Assembly (NCBI GenBank): GCA_045657645.1
Contig: JAZOTL010000026.1
Span: 1 to 34,130, forward strand
Direction: 5' to 3'
Source of the DNA: RGIG7300 sp045657645
GTDB lineage: Bacteria; Bacillota; Clostridia; Oscillospirales; CAG-272
DNA: 34,130 nucleotides
The position numbers were made by a program, and so were the translations under genes. Below are positions 14,541-23,575 of the stretch, in pieces (position 1 is the first letter of the stretch; each line of letters opens with the position of its first letter). The notes beneath the pieces were generated by a model. The model saw only the letters and a program-made list of their open reading frames with translations. It ran no database searches and was not told the DNA's origin.

Positions 14541-16253
14541 ATGAAAAAATTGAGTAAATTTACGGCATTATTGCTCGCTTGTTCTACCCTCTTTTCCTGC
14601 TTGATATTTTCCGCAGGGGCACAGAGTGCAGACAGCTTTACAGACATAGACGCCACCGCCGATTATTACGAGGCGGTAGCCTGGGCTATAGAAAAGGGCT
14701 ATATGAAGGGAACGGGAGGCAACAGCTTCAGCCCCGATAAGACCCTTACCCGCGCGCAGTTTGCTACCCTTATGGCAAGCTTTTGCGCAGCCGACCTTTC
14801 TTCCTACACGGGCAAAACCGCCTTTAAGGACGTACGTGCAACAGATTGGTTTGCCGCAACCTCTGCCTGGGCAGCAGATAACGGCATAATGAACGGAACA
14901 GGCGGCGGAAACTTCTCCCCCAACACCGTAATTACAAGACAGCAGATAGCAGTTCTTTTAAAGAACTACGCCAATGCAAATTCCATATACCTTGAGTATC
15001 AGAACGAGCAGGTTCGCACCATGGACCGCGGAGATGCAAGGGCGGCTGCTTGGGCAAGAGAGGCCTGCGATTATGCCTATAAGGTAGGCTTTATCCCCCT
15101 TGACGAAAATAATCGCCAGTACCCCACACAGCTTGTAACAAGAGCCGATGCAGCTAAGTTCCTCTATGAATTCAGCCGTGCTATAGACAAAACAAAGGAG
15201 CCTAACGACAGAGAGGTTATAGTATATTATAACCCTTCGGCACAGGGCAACTCCCTCGAAGAACTTGCAGGTGTTGATATCTGTAATATGTTCCCCTGCC
15301 ATGCAGACGGACAGGCAAAAACCATTGCCGAATCAGCCTTACCGGCAGTTGAAAGCATAAGAAAGAGCACAAAGAACATAAACCCCGATCTTAAATTCCT
15401 TATAGGTATAGCAGTAAACAGCGGTACAGATATTGAACGTTGGTTGTACCCTTACTCAAACTGCGATGACTTTGCCGCAAAAGCGGTGGAGCTTGTTAAA
15501 AAGTATAACCTTGACGGTGTAGACTTTGACTATGAGTTCCCCACAGGCAATATTCCCCAGGCAAACCTTGAATACTTCCTCACCTGCCTGCGCAGCAGAC
15601 TGGACAAGCTTTCCCAGTCCACAGGCAAGGATTACATAATAACCATGGCGCTCCCCGGCGGTGGCTGGGCGTTCAGCCTTTACGAGGATATGGGCGAGCT
15701 CCAGCATTATCTTGATTATATCAACTTTATGGAGTATGACCTTAGAAGTGAGGCTCCCTGGGCTATCACCTACAATCATTGCGCACTTTATGACAACCCT
15801 GCAAGCGGCTACGTTAACGCAAGCGCAATGACAGATATAACCTGGTGCCTTGAAGCAGGCGTTGCCCGTGAAAAGATAGTTATAGGCGTTGGCGCCTATA
15901 CCCAGGAATGGCATAACGTAACCGATTTTTCTAACGGCGGTATGTTTGCAAAGGGCACAAACCTTGAACAATGCTCCGGTCTTAACGCCATTAACTGGAT
16001 GCTCAATTACAATGACCCAAGCTACAACATTTACGGCTGGTTCACCCATTGGGACGACGTTTCAAAGGCGGTAAGCATGTATAACCCAAGAGAAGGCAAG
16101 GTTCGTTCCTTTGACGATCTGCGCTCTACAAAGGAAAAATGCCTTTGCGTAAACGAATATAACCTTGGCGGAATAATGGTATTCCCCTATCAGTATTCTA
16201 CGGGAATAGGCTTCTATGATATGGTGCAGGAAGTTTTCAACTCTGCAAATTAA
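14541..16253 (+). CDS. S-layer-homology GH18 glycoside hydrolase
   Basis: This 570-residue secreted enzyme has a signal peptide (hydrophobic residues 7-25, cleavage near AGA-QS). Three S-layer-homology repeats follow (about 32-76, 93-140 and 157-212), which normally bind pyruvylated secondary cell-wall polymers. A family 18 glycoside hydrolase domain occupies about 225-570. The catalytic DxxDxDxE motif is intact as DGVDFDYE (residues 325-332, acid E332). GH18 enzymes cleave N-acetylglucosamine-containing chains such as chitin, or the core of N-glycans. ATG 14541 is chosen over an earlier in-frame TTG at 14511 because GAAAGGAG and the signal peptide fit it. It is followed 22 bp later by a lipoprotein gene. 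Confidence 0.93.
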   Translation: MKKLSKFTALLLACSTLFSCLIFSAGAQSADSFTDIDATADYYEAVAWAIEKGYMKGTGGNSFSPDKTLTRAQFATLMASFCAADLSSYTGKTAFKDVRATDWFAATSAWAADNGIMNGTGGGNFSPNTVITRQQIAVLLKNYANANSIYLEYQNEQVRTMDRGDARAAAWAREACDYAYKVGFIPLDENNRQYPTQLVTRADAAKFLYEFSRAIDKTKEPNDREVIVYYNPSAQGNSLEELAGVDICNMFPCHADGQAKTIAESALPAVESIRKSTKNINPDLKFLIGIAVNSGTDIERWLYPYSNCDDFAAKAVELVKKYNLDGVDFDYEFPTGNIPQANLEYFLTCLRSRLDKLSQSTGKDYIITMALPGGGWAFSLYEDMGELQHYLDYINFMEYDLRSEAPWAITYNHCALYDNPASGYVNASAMTDITWCLEAGVAREKIVIGVGAYTQEWHNVTDFSNGGMFAKGTNLEQCSGLNAINWMLNYNDPSYNIYGWFTHWDDVSKAVSMYNPREGKVRSFDDLRSTKEKCLCVNEYNLGGIMVFPYQYSTGIGFYDMVQEVFNSAN

Positions 16254-16275
16254 ATTTATGCTCGGAGATATCAAT

Positions 16276-16989
16276 ATGAGAAAAATTTCACTTTTACTCG
16301 CTCTTCTTCTTTGCGTTACCCCCTTTATTGTAGGTTGCAATAAAGATAAGGACGGCGTGCAGATAAAAAACGATCAGATGAAGATAATCTGCGATAACGC
16401 AAAGCAGTGGCTTGTTCCTACAGAAGATGCAAACGCCCTTTACGGCTACTGCATTACCGATATGGACGCCGACGGCTTCTATGAACTGGTTACAGCCTGT
16501 AAAGGAAATTCAGGCACAGTAAACGAGTATTACGAGGTAAACGAGGATTACAGCGGTATTACAAAGCTTGAAAAAACATCCCAAAAAAACTGGGAGGGTG
16601 GCTTTATAATGGAGGCGGCCCACACCTATACCGATACCGAAACAGGCACGGTGCATTACCTTTACAACGATACTATCGCCGAAACAGGCTCCACCTACAA
16701 AATGGCGGTAACTCTTAAAGAAAACAAGATAGAGGAAAAGCTCCTGGCTTCAAAGATACAAAACGAGGACGGCACTTACACCTGCTACCTTGAAGGAGGA
16801 GCCGAGGTTTCCGAAGGCGTGTACGATACAATAGTTCAGTCAATGTACGGCAACTACGAGGATACAGGGGATGCCTTCCAATGGAAATCACTTTTTGCCG
16901 AGGATAATAAGGCGCTTGCAAATGATGCAACAAAGCTCGAAGCAATGATAAGAGATTCCTACGAAAAGGGTATTCTTTTGGCAGTGTAA
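16276..16989 (+). CDS. Lipoprotein with a DxDxDG motif
   Basis: This protein of about 237 residues has a clear lipoprotein signal (MRKISLLLALLLCVTPFIVGC, written MRKIS then a hydrophobic run to the lipidated Cys 21). The mature part contains DMDADGFYEL (residues 62-71). That has the spacing of an EF-hand or dockerin-type calcium loop and is common in clostridial surface lipoproteins. The rest looks beta-rich (many Thr/Tyr strands). I cannot assign a catalytic function. GGAG precedes ATG 16276, and the gene follows the SLH-GH18 enzyme by 22 bp, so cotranscription and a shared surface location are likely. A strong terminator follows it. Confidence 0.75.
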   Translation: MRKISLLLALLLCVTPFIVGCNKDKDGVQIKNDQMKIICDNAKQWLVPTEDANALYGYCITDMDADGFYELVTACKGNSGTVNEYYEVNEDYSGITKLEKTSQKNWEGGFIMEAAHTYTDTETGTVHYLYNDTIAETGSTYKMAVTLKENKIEEKLLASKIQNEDGTYTCYLEGGAEVSEGVYDTIVQSMYGNYEDTGDAFQWKSLFAEDNKALANDATKLEAMIRDSYEKGILLAV

Positions 16990-17003
16990 TAACTAAATTT
17001 ATA

Positions 17004-17042
17004 GGAGGGGTGAAGGCTCATAGCTTTCACCCCTCCGCTTTT
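17004..17042 (+). terminator. Terminator after the lipoprotein gene
   Basis: GGAGGGGTGAAGGC (17004-17017) pairs with GCTTTCACCCCTCC (17023-17036), allowing one G-U pair, around a 5-base loop, followed by GCTTTT. A second small hairpin, CCGCTTTTGAAAAAGCGG (17035-17052), overlaps its end and matches the hairpin of repeat family B. Confidence 0.8.
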
Positions 17043-17100
17043 GAAAAAGCGGGGGCACCTTTACGCCACTATGGGATATACTGACTATAGGAGGTGTAAA

Positions 17101-17880
17101 ATGAACGAAATGATAATTTTCGCCTTGCTTGCTACCTTGTGCACTTGGTTTATCACGGCCCTTGGCTCGGCTACGGTAATATTCTTTAAAGCTCCCACAC
17201 CGCAGCTACATAGGCTTGCAATGGGTTTTGCGGCAGGCGTTATGATAGCGGCAAGCTTTTGGTCACTGCTTGCCCCTGCATTAGAAAGAGCCGAGGAGGT
17301 ATCCTCCCTTCCCCCTTATCTGGTTGCCACCGTAGGTTTTATTGCAGGAGCGTTATTTATATGGCTTTCCGACAAAACTCTCTCCCGTGTAATGGGCAAT
17401 AAACACAACGTAAAAAGGGTAATAATGCTTGTGCTGTCAATAACCTTGCACAACATTCCCGAGGGGCTTGCTATAGGCGTAGCCTTTGGCGCCCTAGCCA
17501 AAGGAAGCTACACGGCGCAAGAGATAATGGCGGCCTTTGGCGTTGCCTTAGGTATTGGAATACAAAACTTTCCGGAGGGTGCGGCAGTATCCCTGCCCTT
17601 GCGCAAGGAAGGGTATTCACGAGCAAAAAGCTTTCTTATAGGGCAGGCCACCGCTTTGGTGGAGCCTGTGGCAGGGGTGCTTGGAGCCCTGCTTGTTATG
17701 CACGTGGAAATGATACTCCCCTACGCCCTTTCCTTTGCGGCAGGCGCAATGATACTTGTAGCCACCCACGAGCTTATCCCCGAATGTCAGCAGGATAGAG
17801 AACACAATCCATTTTCCGGCACTATGGCGATAATAACGGGATTTGCGGTTATGATGCTGCTTGATGTAATGCTGGGATAG
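17101..17880 (+). CDS. ZIP-family metal transporter
   Basis: This 259-residue inner-membrane protein belongs to the ZIP family (ZupT/GufA-like), which moves Zn2+ or related divalent metals into the cytosol. Eight hydrophobic segments are apparent. The two metal-site helices are intact: HNIPEGLAIGVAFG in the fourth and NFPEGAAVSLPL in the fifth. The first His is replaced by Asn in the second helix, as in several ZIP proteins. ATG 17101 is preceded by AGGAGGTG, whereas an upstream in-frame ATG at 17041 lacks a ribosome site and lies in the hairpin region. The gene stands alone between terminators. Metal specificity is not resolved. Confidence 0.9.
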   Translation: MNEMIIFALLATLCTWFITALGSATVIFFKAPTPQLHRLAMGFAAGVMIAASFWSLLAPALERAEEVSSLPPYLVATVGFIAGALFIWLSDKTLSRVMGNKHNVKRVIMLVLSITLHNIPEGLAIGVAFGALAKGSYTAQEIMAAFGVALGIGIQNFPEGAAVSLPLRKEGYSRAKSFLIGQATALVEPVAGVLGALLVMHVEMILPYALSFAAGAMILVATHELIPECQQDREHNPFSGTMAIITGFAVMMLLDVMLG

Positions 17881-17892
17881 AATTACATATAT

Positions 17893-17918
17893 AAAAAGAC
17901 CCCGAGGGGTCTTTTTTA
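17893..17918. terminator. Bidirectional terminator
   Basis: AAAAAGACCCC and GGGGTCTTTTT form a perfect stem around a GA loop. It separates the converging ZIP (+) and radical SAM (-) genes. Confidence 0.92.
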
Positions 17919-18806
17919 TTCTTTATAAAATTCAGGTATATACTCTTCGCCCGAAGCATCCTCGCTTTGGATGTATGCGTTTTTCAGTCCAAGCTCTGCG
18001 GCATACAAAATAAGGCTTTTATATTCCGCAGCTGTTACCTTGCGGCAAAGCTCCCCTCTTTGATTTGGCATAGGGGTATACTGATTCATAATGCTTATAT
18101 AAACATTATCACCGTAACGCTCATAAATCCGCTTTATTGCCATCTTCGATTGAATAACGCGGCCGGGCAACAAAAGGTGCCTTATAATAACTCCCTTTTG
18201 TATAATGCCTCTTTCATCAAAAACGCATTTTGGCTGTTGAGCAACCATTTGGTCAATGGCGGCAAGTGCCGCTACAGGATAATCGGGTGCGTGGGAAAGC
18301 TCCGCGGCTCCCCTTTCATCAGCATATTTAAAATCGGGCAGATAAACGTCTACCACGCCCGAAAGCTTCTTTATCTTTTCAGGACTTTCATAGCCGCCGC
18401 AGTTATAAACCACAGGAACCGTAAGTCCGTTTTTCCGTCCTATTGAAACACTTTCAACTACGTGAGGTAAAAAGTGAGAAGCAGTAACAAGATTTATATT
18501 GTTTGCTCCCCTGCCCTGCAGCTCAATATATATCCCGGCAAGCTCACGGGGAGTTTTTTCAATCCCCCTCTGCCCCCTTGAAATATCAGAGTTCTGACAG
18601 TAAACACAGCCAAGACCGCAGCCTGTAAAAAACACGGTACCCGACCCTTCTTTGCCCGAAATGCAGGGTTCTTCCCAAAAATGAAGCTCTGCACGGGAGA
18701 TCTGCGCCTCTGCCCCCATACGGCAGAAGCCAATTTCACCCTTTGTTCTGTTTACGCCACACTCTCTGGGGCACAGCTTACACTTTTCGTAATCGGTTAA
18801 ATACAT
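17916..18806 (-). CDS. Radical SAM protein (PflA-related, COG1313 type)
   Basis: This 296-residue enzyme has the radical SAM cluster motif CGLGCVYC (CxxxCxxC), which holds a 4Fe-4S cluster and binds S-adenosylmethionine. Four upstream cysteines (CKLCPRECGVNR and GFCRMG) suggest another metal or cluster site. The layout matches proteins called putative pyruvate-formate-lyase-activating enzymes (COG1313). Later conserved pieces are VPVVYNCGGYE and DVYLPDFKYAD. The substrate of this subgroup is not established as far as I know. Its start codon overlaps the end of the HAD gene by 10 bp, so the pair is translationally coupled. Confidence 0.88.
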   Translation of the reverse strand: MYLTDYEKCKLCPRECGVNRTKGEIGFCRMGAEAQISRAELHFWEEPCISGKEGSGTVFFTGCGLGCVYCQNSDISRGQRGIEKTPRELAGIYIELQGRGANNINLVTASHFLPHVVESVSIGRKNGLTVPVVYNCGGYESPEKIKKLSGVVDVYLPDFKYADERGAAELSHAPDYPVAALAAIDQMVAQQPKCVFDERGIIQKGVIIRHLLLPGRVIQSKMAIKRIYERYGDNVYISIMNQYTPMPNQRGELCRKVTAAEYKSLILYAAELGLKNAYIQSEDASGEEYIPEFYKE

Positions 18807-19444
18807 ATCATAGCTTCCAATTCTTCCACGGTGGCAGCAATTCTGTGACAGCCGTTTTCGGCAAGCTCTTCACTTGAGCCGTAGCCCCACAAAACGCCTA
18901 TATTATCAACACCGCATTGCCTTGCGCCAACTATATCGTGGAACCTGTCCCCTATCATAACAGCACTTTCGGCAGGGATTGCTTCGCACTCCAGCAGATA
19001 TGCTATAACCTCACCCTTTTTAACCCTTGTTCCATCAAGCTCCGAGCCGTAAACACCGCAAAAATACTTTGCAAGCTCAAACCTTTCAAGTATTCTTTGG
19101 GCAAAAACGCGGGGCTTTGAGGTTGCAAGATAAAGCTTATGTCCCTTTTGGCACAGGCGGGAAAGAAAATCGGCTATGCCGGGATAAACCTCATTTTCGT
19201 AAAGACCCTTTGTGGCAAAATGCTCTCTGTAATAATCAACAGCTCTTACCGCTTCGTCAGGCCCAAAGCCGAAATACCTTTCAAAGCTCTCGGTAAGGGG
19301 CGGGCCTATAAAGCACTTAAGCTCATTTCTGTCCTCCACCTTAATACCGTACTTATTAAGTGCGTGTACCACCGAACGGGTAATACCCTCATAGGGGTCG
19401 GTAAGAGTACCGTCAAGATCAAAAAGAACGTAAGGATATTTCAT
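18797..19444 (-). CDS. HAD-family phosphatase (phosphoglycolate phosphatase-like)
   Basis: This 215-residue cytosolic protein is a HAD hydrolase of the Gph/PgmB subfamily. Motif I is FDLDGTLTDP with the nucleophilic Asp, motif II is YLATSKPRVFA, motif III is the lysine region RVKKGEV, and motif IV is MIGDRFHDIVGA. The alpha-helical cap domain (about residues 17-80) is present. Phosphoglycolate, beta-phosphoglucomutase-type or pyrophosphate-related substrates are possible. It starts 14 bp after azlD, with AAAGGG upstream, and overlaps the radical SAM gene. Confidence 0.88.
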   Translation of the reverse strand: MKYPYVLFDLDGTLTDPYEGITRSVVHALNKYGIKVEDRNELKCFIGPPLTESFERYFGFGPDEAVRAVDYYREHFATKGLYENEVYPGIADFLSRLCQKGHKLYLATSKPRVFAQRILERFELAKYFCGVYGSELDGTRVKKGEVIAYLLECEAIPAESAVMIGDRFHDIVGARQCGVDNIGVLWGYGSSEELAENGCHRIAATVEELEAMICI

Positions 19445-19458
19445 AGCAATCTACCCTT

Positions 19459-19776
19459 TCATATTAATTTCATTGCAAACTCACAAACAAGCACTCCAAG
19501 GCAGGCAGTGCAGGCAACCACCGTAAGGTTGCGGCATTTAAGAGATACCAAAATTGCACAAAGGATGCCAACTGCTGCAGAAACCATACTTTCGGTAGCA
19601 TAAAGGGCTCCGGGCAGGGTCATAGCAGTAAGAACTGCATAGGGTATGTAGTGCAGAAATGATTTTACAAATCGGTTTTCCACCTTCTTTTTCATTGTAG
19701 CAAAGGGGATAGCCCTTATAAGATAGGTGGATATTGCCATTATGGCAAGGTATATAAAGAACTCCCTTGTATTCAT
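19459..19776 (-). CDS. azlD: AzlD-type branched-chain amino-acid exporter subunit
   Basis: This 105-residue membrane protein has four hydrophobic segments and the conserved STYLIRAIPFA motif of the AzlD family. AzlC and AzlD together form an exporter of branched-chain amino acids in Firmicutes (also AzlCD/BrnFE). ATG 19776 overlaps the azlC stop codon as ATGA, which decides against the longer reading. The tight overlap supports translational coupling and a heteromeric complex. Confidence 0.9.
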   Translation of the reverse strand: MNTREFFIYLAIMAISTYLIRAIPFATMKKKVENRFVKSFLHYIPYAVLTAMTLPGALYATESMVSAAVGILCAILVSLKCRNLTVVACTACLGVLVCEFAMKLI

Positions 19777-20471
19777 AGCGTTTCTTCCTCCCTTACAGGA
19801 AATAGAATCGCACCGAAGGCAGCAGCAACCACAGCACAAATACTTATGGCAATACCGCTTCCCACACTCGATAGGAGGGGCAGGTACTCAAATATGCAGC
19901 TTAACACAAGAGCAACACCTGCTACTGCCGCAATAGACCACTCACCCTTAACCTCAGGCACAACTATAGCTATAAACATACCGTATATGGCAAGGGAAAG
20001 TGCGCTCATAAGAGCGCCGGGCAGTATATTGCCAAGCACCGCACCCAAAAGGGTACCAAGGCTCCAGCCAATATAAGGAGCTATCGCAAGGCCTGAGAAA
20101 AAGGCACGGGTAACGTTCCTTTCATTTGAAGCCACGGCAAAAATCTCGTCGGTCATAAAAAAGCCCAGCAGCCAACGGTAAATGCCCTTAAACTTACTGT
20201 CTGCCTTTTGGGAAACAGCAATAGACATAAAGGAATATCTTAAATTGATTGTAAGCTGGGATAGTAAAAGGTCAAAATAAAGACCCGGAAAGCGCATTAT
20301 CTCAACACCCGCAAGCTGACCTGCGGAGGTAACGGTAGTCATTGAAACAAGCAACGCCTGCCACCAGCTAAGGCCGTAAGACACAGCCATTATTCCAAAC
20401 GTAAAGGAAACGGACAGGTATCCAATACCTATAGGTATACCTGCCCGCAAGCCTCTGAAAAATCTGTTCAT
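19773..20471 (-). CDS. azlC: AzlC-family branched-chain amino-acid exporter
   Basis: This 232-residue membrane protein is the large subunit of the AzlCD/BrnFE exporter. It carries the family region LRAGIPIGIGYLSVSFTFGI and VTSAGQLAGVEIM near the N-terminus, then the NLRYSFMSIAVS segment, and six to seven hydrophobic helices. No strong ribosome site is seen. The stop codon overlaps azlD. One copy of repeat family A lies between this gene and the aminotransferase upstream. An aminotransferase next to an amino-acid exporter fits amino-acid homeostasis, but that link is inference. Confidence 0.9.
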   Translation of the reverse strand: MNRFFRGLRAGIPIGIGYLSVSFTFGIMAVSYGLSWWQALLVSMTTVTSAGQLAGVEIMRFPGLYFDLLLSQLTINLRYSFMSIAVSQKADSKFKGIYRWLLGFFMTDEIFAVASNERNVTRAFFSGLAIAPYIGWSLGTLLGAVLGNILPGALMSALSLAIYGMFIAIVVPEVKGEWSIAAVAGVALVLSCIFEYLPLLSSVGSGIAISICAVVAAAFGAILFPVREEETL

Positions 20472-20497
20472 ATGATTATACAGAAAACCTTTTTTTT

Positions 20498-20587
20498 AAT
20501 TTATGGGAAATTTCTCCGCATCGGGCATCTGCAGATACAGTTATTTGTAAATATGATTCCCGATTATGCCAGCGGCACCTTGCCGCT
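20498..20587 (-). repeat. Repeat family A, copy R3
   Basis: Read on the minus strand, the copy starts 6 bp after the aminotransferase stop with AGCGGCAAGGTGCCGC. It contains ATAATCGGGAATC, the ATCTGCAGAT palindrome, GCCCGATGC and GAGAAATTTCCCATAA. It has the same orientation as the upstream gene. Unlike the other sites it is followed by azlC, with no clear terminator. Confidence 0.88.
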
Positions 20588-20592
20588 TTCTA

Positions 20593-21870
20593 TTATCCTA
20601 TGAGCTTTTCAAGAGCCGCGCGCTTTGCGCAAAGGCAAAGAGCCTTAGAAGCGGTTTCAAGCTCGTCAAGAGGCGGGAACGTGGGAGCGATACGCAGGTT
20701 CTTATCCTCAGGGTCAGCACCATAAGGGAATGTTGCGCCTGCAGGAGTAAGGTTTATACCAAGCTCGCTCATCATAGCATACACGCGCTTAGCAGTTCCT
20801 GTCATAACGTCAAGGGAGATAAAGTAACCGCCCATAGGCTTAGTCCAGCTTGCAATTTCTAAATCACCAAGCTCTGCCTCAAGAGTATCTATAACAAGGT
20901 CAAATTTAGGAGCAATAAGAGCCGCGTGCTTCTTCATATGCTCAAGCACGCCTTCCTTTGAACCGAAGAACTTAACGTGACGAAGCTGATTGAGCTTGTC
21001 GTGGCCAATGGTCTGGAAGTTCATCTTGCTTCTGATAAAGTCTATATTCTTCTTGCTGGAGGCAATTACCGAAATACCCGAGCCGGGGAAGGAAACCTTG
21101 GAGGTAGATGCAAATATATACACCATATCCTCGTTTCCGTATTTCTTTGCTTCTTCAAGAATGTTAAGCTGGTTGTATCTTTCCTCATAAAGGTCGTGAA
21201 TTACGTAAGCGTTATCCCAGAAAATTCTGAAATCGGGAGCCGCAGGGCGAAGAGCCGCAAAACGGCGGATAACCTCATCAGAGAAAACTATACCTGTGGG
21301 GTTTGAATATTTAGGTACACACCAGATACCCTTAATGGAAGCGTCCTCTGCTACAAGCTTTTCAACCATATCCATATCAGGTCCGTCGGAAAGCATAGGA
21401 ACTGTAACAAGCTCTACGCCAAGGGACTGGGTAACGGTAAAGTGGCGGTCATAACCGGGGCTGGGGCATAAGAACTTGATAGTTCCCTGCTTTGCCCAAG
21501 GCTCGCCTGCGCCCTCTGCACCAAAAATCATATTGCGTGCAACGGCATCATACATAAGGTTAAGGCTGGAGTTGCCGCCGATGATAACGTTTTCTACGGG
21601 AACCTCAAGTATATCAGCCATAAGCTTTTTAGCTTCGGGGATGCCGTCAAGTATACCGTAGTTACGGCAATCTGTACCGCCGTCAGTTGTGCAATCCTCT
21701 ACAGTCTTAAGCACGTCAAGCATACCCATGGTAAGGTCAAGCTGCTCCTTACACAATACACCGCGTGCCATATTAAGTTTAAGGTTTTTTGAGAGCAGCT
21801 CCTGGTACTGCGCATCAACCAGGGCCTTTTCCTGCTTCAGCTGCTCGGGGGTCATCTTATTGTATTGCAT
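20593..21870 (-). CDS. PLP-dependent aminotransferase (aspartate aminotransferase type, PF12897-like)
   Basis: This 425-residue fold-type I aminotransferase shows NPTG (residues 190-193), the DNAY segment (D219 contacts the PLP nitrogen, Y222) and the Schiff-base lysine K258 in STSKVSFPGSG. A glycine-rich IIGGNSSLNLMYDA binds the PLP phosphate. Length and the GGNSSL style fit the aspartate aminotransferase subgroup represented by PF12897. ATG 21870 is chosen because AAGGAT precedes it; a reading from 21921 adds a non-conserved extension. It lies 57 bp after asnS. Transamination of aspartate would feed the same pathway as asparagine use, but substrate is not proven. Confidence 0.87.
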   Translation of the reverse strand: MQYNKMTPEQLKQEKALVDAQYQELLSKNLKLNMARGVLCKEQLDLTMGMLDVLKTVEDCTTDGGTDCRNYGILDGIPEAKKLMADILEVPVENVIIGGNSSLNLMYDAVARNMIFGAEGAGEPWAKQGTIKFLCPSPGYDRHFTVTQSLGVELVTVPMLSDGPDMDMVEKLVAEDASIKGIWCVPKYSNPTGIVFSDEVIRRFAALRPAAPDFRIFWDNAYVIHDLYEERYNQLNILEEAKKYGNEDMVYIFASTSKVSFPGSGISVIASSKKNIDFIRSKMNFQTIGHDKLNQLRHVKFFGSKEGVLEHMKKHAALIAPKFDLVIDTLEAELGDLEIASWTKPMGGYFISLDVMTGTAKRVYAMMSELGINLTPAGATFPYGADPEDKNLRIAPTFPPLDELETASKALCLCAKRAALEKLIG

Positions 21871-21926
21871 TGTATATAATCCTTTTGCCAAATAAAATAT
21901 TGTTTGGGTTATGCTGCTCACCCTAA

Positions 21927-23321
21927 TTAGAAGTCCGCGTTACCGGTGGTACGGGGGAAGCTCTGCACGTCACGGATGTTGGAAATGCCTGTAACGTACA
22001 TAATAAGTCTTTCAAATCCAAGTCCAAAGCCTGCGTGCTTTGCACCGCCGAAACGACGAAGCTCAAGATACCACTTGTAGTCCTCTTCATTAAGACCAAA
22101 CTTTTCAAGGGAGGAAAGGAGCACATCCATTCTCTCCTCACGCTGTGAACCGCCTACAAGCTCGCCTACACCGGGAACAAGCAGGTCCATTGCCGCAACG
22201 GTCTTTTCGTCATCGTTTACGCGCATATAGAAGGCCTTGATATCACGGGGCCAATCGGTAACAAATACAGGCTTGCCGTATACCTTTTCGGTAAGGTATC
22301 TCTCGTGCTCGGTCTGAAGGTCCATACCCCAGCCAACAGGATAGTCAAACTTTTCACCGCTTTCGGAAAGGAGCTTAACTGCCTCGGTATAAGTAACACG
22401 GGCAAAATCATTGTTTACGATGTTGTTAAGTCTGTCAAGAAGAGTGTTATCCACAAACTTGTTGAAGAACTCAAGCTCACGGGGACATTCATCCATTATA
22501 TATTTTATGACGTACTTGAGCATCTTTTCACAAAGCTCCATATCGTCATTAAGATCGGCAAACGCCATTTCGGGCTCCATCATCCAGAACTCTGCCGCGT
22601 GTCTGGGGGTATTGGAGTTTTCCGCACGGAAGGTGGGGCCAAAGGTGTAAACGTTTGCAAAGGCCATAGCATAGCACTCAACGTTAAGCTGACCTGAAAC
22701 GGTAAGGTTTGCAGACTTGCCGAAGAAATCCTTGGAATAGTCTACCTTGCCCTCTTCGTCACGGGGAGGATTTTCCATATCAAGAGTGGTTATGCGGAAC
22801 ATTTCACCTGCGCCCTCACAGTCAGAAGCTGTGATAATGGGGGTGTGAACGTATACAAAGTTGTTCTCTGCAAAGAATCTGTGTATCGCCTGCGCCGCAA
22901 CCGAACGAATACGGAACACCGCGTTAAAGGTGTTGGTACGGGGACGCAGATGCGCTATTGTACGCAGATACTCCATAGAGTGGCGCTTCTTCTGCAGGGG
23001 ATAATCGGGGGTGCTTGTACCTGCTACAACTATCTCGTCTGCCTTAAGCTCAAAGGGCTGCTTTGCCTCAGGGGTAAGCTCAAGTACACCCTTTATTTCA
23101 AAGGATGCGCCCACGTTCTGCTTAGCTACTTCTTTATAATTATCAAGCTTGCTCTCCTCAAATACAACCTGAAGACAGGGGAAGGTGCTACCGTCGTTAA
23201 GCTCAATAAAGCCAAAAACGTTGGATGCTCTTATAGAACGTGCCCAACCTGCCACAACAATGCTCTTTCCCGAATAGCTTTCGGGGGATGCAAACAGTTC
23301 CTTTATTGTAATTCGCTTCAT
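21927..23321 (-). CDS. asnS: Asparaginyl-tRNA synthetase
   Basis: This 464-residue class IIb synthetase charges tRNA-Asn with asparagine. The N-terminal OB-fold anticodon-binding domain is present (GWARSIRASNVFGFIELNDG). Motif 2 contains FRAENSNTPRHAAEFWMMEPE and motif 3 GFGLGFERLIMYVTG. Asparagine rather than aspartate specificity is suggested by overall AsnRS similarity and the absence of a bacterial AspRS GAD insertion; a separate aspS is in the window. ATG 23321 is preferred to ATG 23327, since AAAGGAG is 9 bp from the former and about 3 bp from the latter. Confidence 0.95.
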   Translation of the reverse strand: MKRITIKELFASPESYSGKSIVVAGWARSIRASNVFGFIELNDGSTFPCLQVVFEESKLDNYKEVAKQNVGASFEIKGVLELTPEAKQPFELKADEIVVAGTSTPDYPLQKKRHSMEYLRTIAHLRPRTNTFNAVFRIRSVAAQAIHRFFAENNFVYVHTPIITASDCEGAGEMFRITTLDMENPPRDEEGKVDYSKDFFGKSANLTVSGQLNVECYAMAFANVYTFGPTFRAENSNTPRHAAEFWMMEPEMAFADLNDDMELCEKMLKYVIKYIMDECPRELEFFNKFVDNTLLDRLNNIVNNDFARVTYTEAVKLLSESGEKFDYPVGWGMDLQTEHERYLTEKVYGKPVFVTDWPRDIKAFYMRVNDDEKTVAAMDLLVPGVGELVGGSQREERMDVLLSSLEKFGLNEEDYKWYLELRRFGGAKHAGFGLGFERLIMYVTGISNIRDVQSFPRTTGNADF

Positions 23322-23390
23322 TAACATTTACTCCTTTTGATTTATGTGGTTGCATAGATATCGCATTTTACATTAAATCTATAATATACT

Positions 23391-23419
23391 ATTATATTAT
23401 ATAATTTTCAAAATTACAA
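23391..23419 (-). promoter_or_regulatory. asnS promoter
   Basis: On the minus strand TTGTAA (23414-23419), exactly 17 bp and TATAAT (23391-23396) form a good sigma-A promoter about 65 bp before the start codon. Confidence 0.75.
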
Positions 23420-23464
23420 CCGCTTTTTAAAAAAAGCTTAACAAAAACTTTCAAAATCCTGTTA

Positions 23465-23575
23465 AGTTTGATTTAAACTCCGTGGCACGAAGGTTAAAGT
23501 TTGCACATACCCATTCGTAAAAGTTTTTGCCCCGCTTTTTTCCACCAGCTTCGCTGGACGCATCTTCGCGTTGAG
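23465..23575 (+). repeat. Repeat family B, unit A1
   Basis: The unit contains GTTTGATTTAAACTC, the core TGGCACGA (23483-23490) with GGTTAAAGTTTGCACA, and AAAGTTTTTGCCCCGC. It ends with hairpin CCAGC-TTC-GCTGG (23545-23557) and GCATCTTCGCGTTGAG. The next unit starts 115 bp further on, counted core to core. Confidence 0.8.

Noticed and set aside
20472..20480. TATAAT directly before azlC as a promoter for a leaderless mRNA
   Set aside because: No -35 box is found at the right distance and the box is only 3 bp from the ATG.
23322..23420. T-box riboswitch before asnS
   Set aside because: The promoter is about 65 bp from the start codon, leaving no room for a T-box leader; no AGGGUGGNACCGCG-type element is seen.
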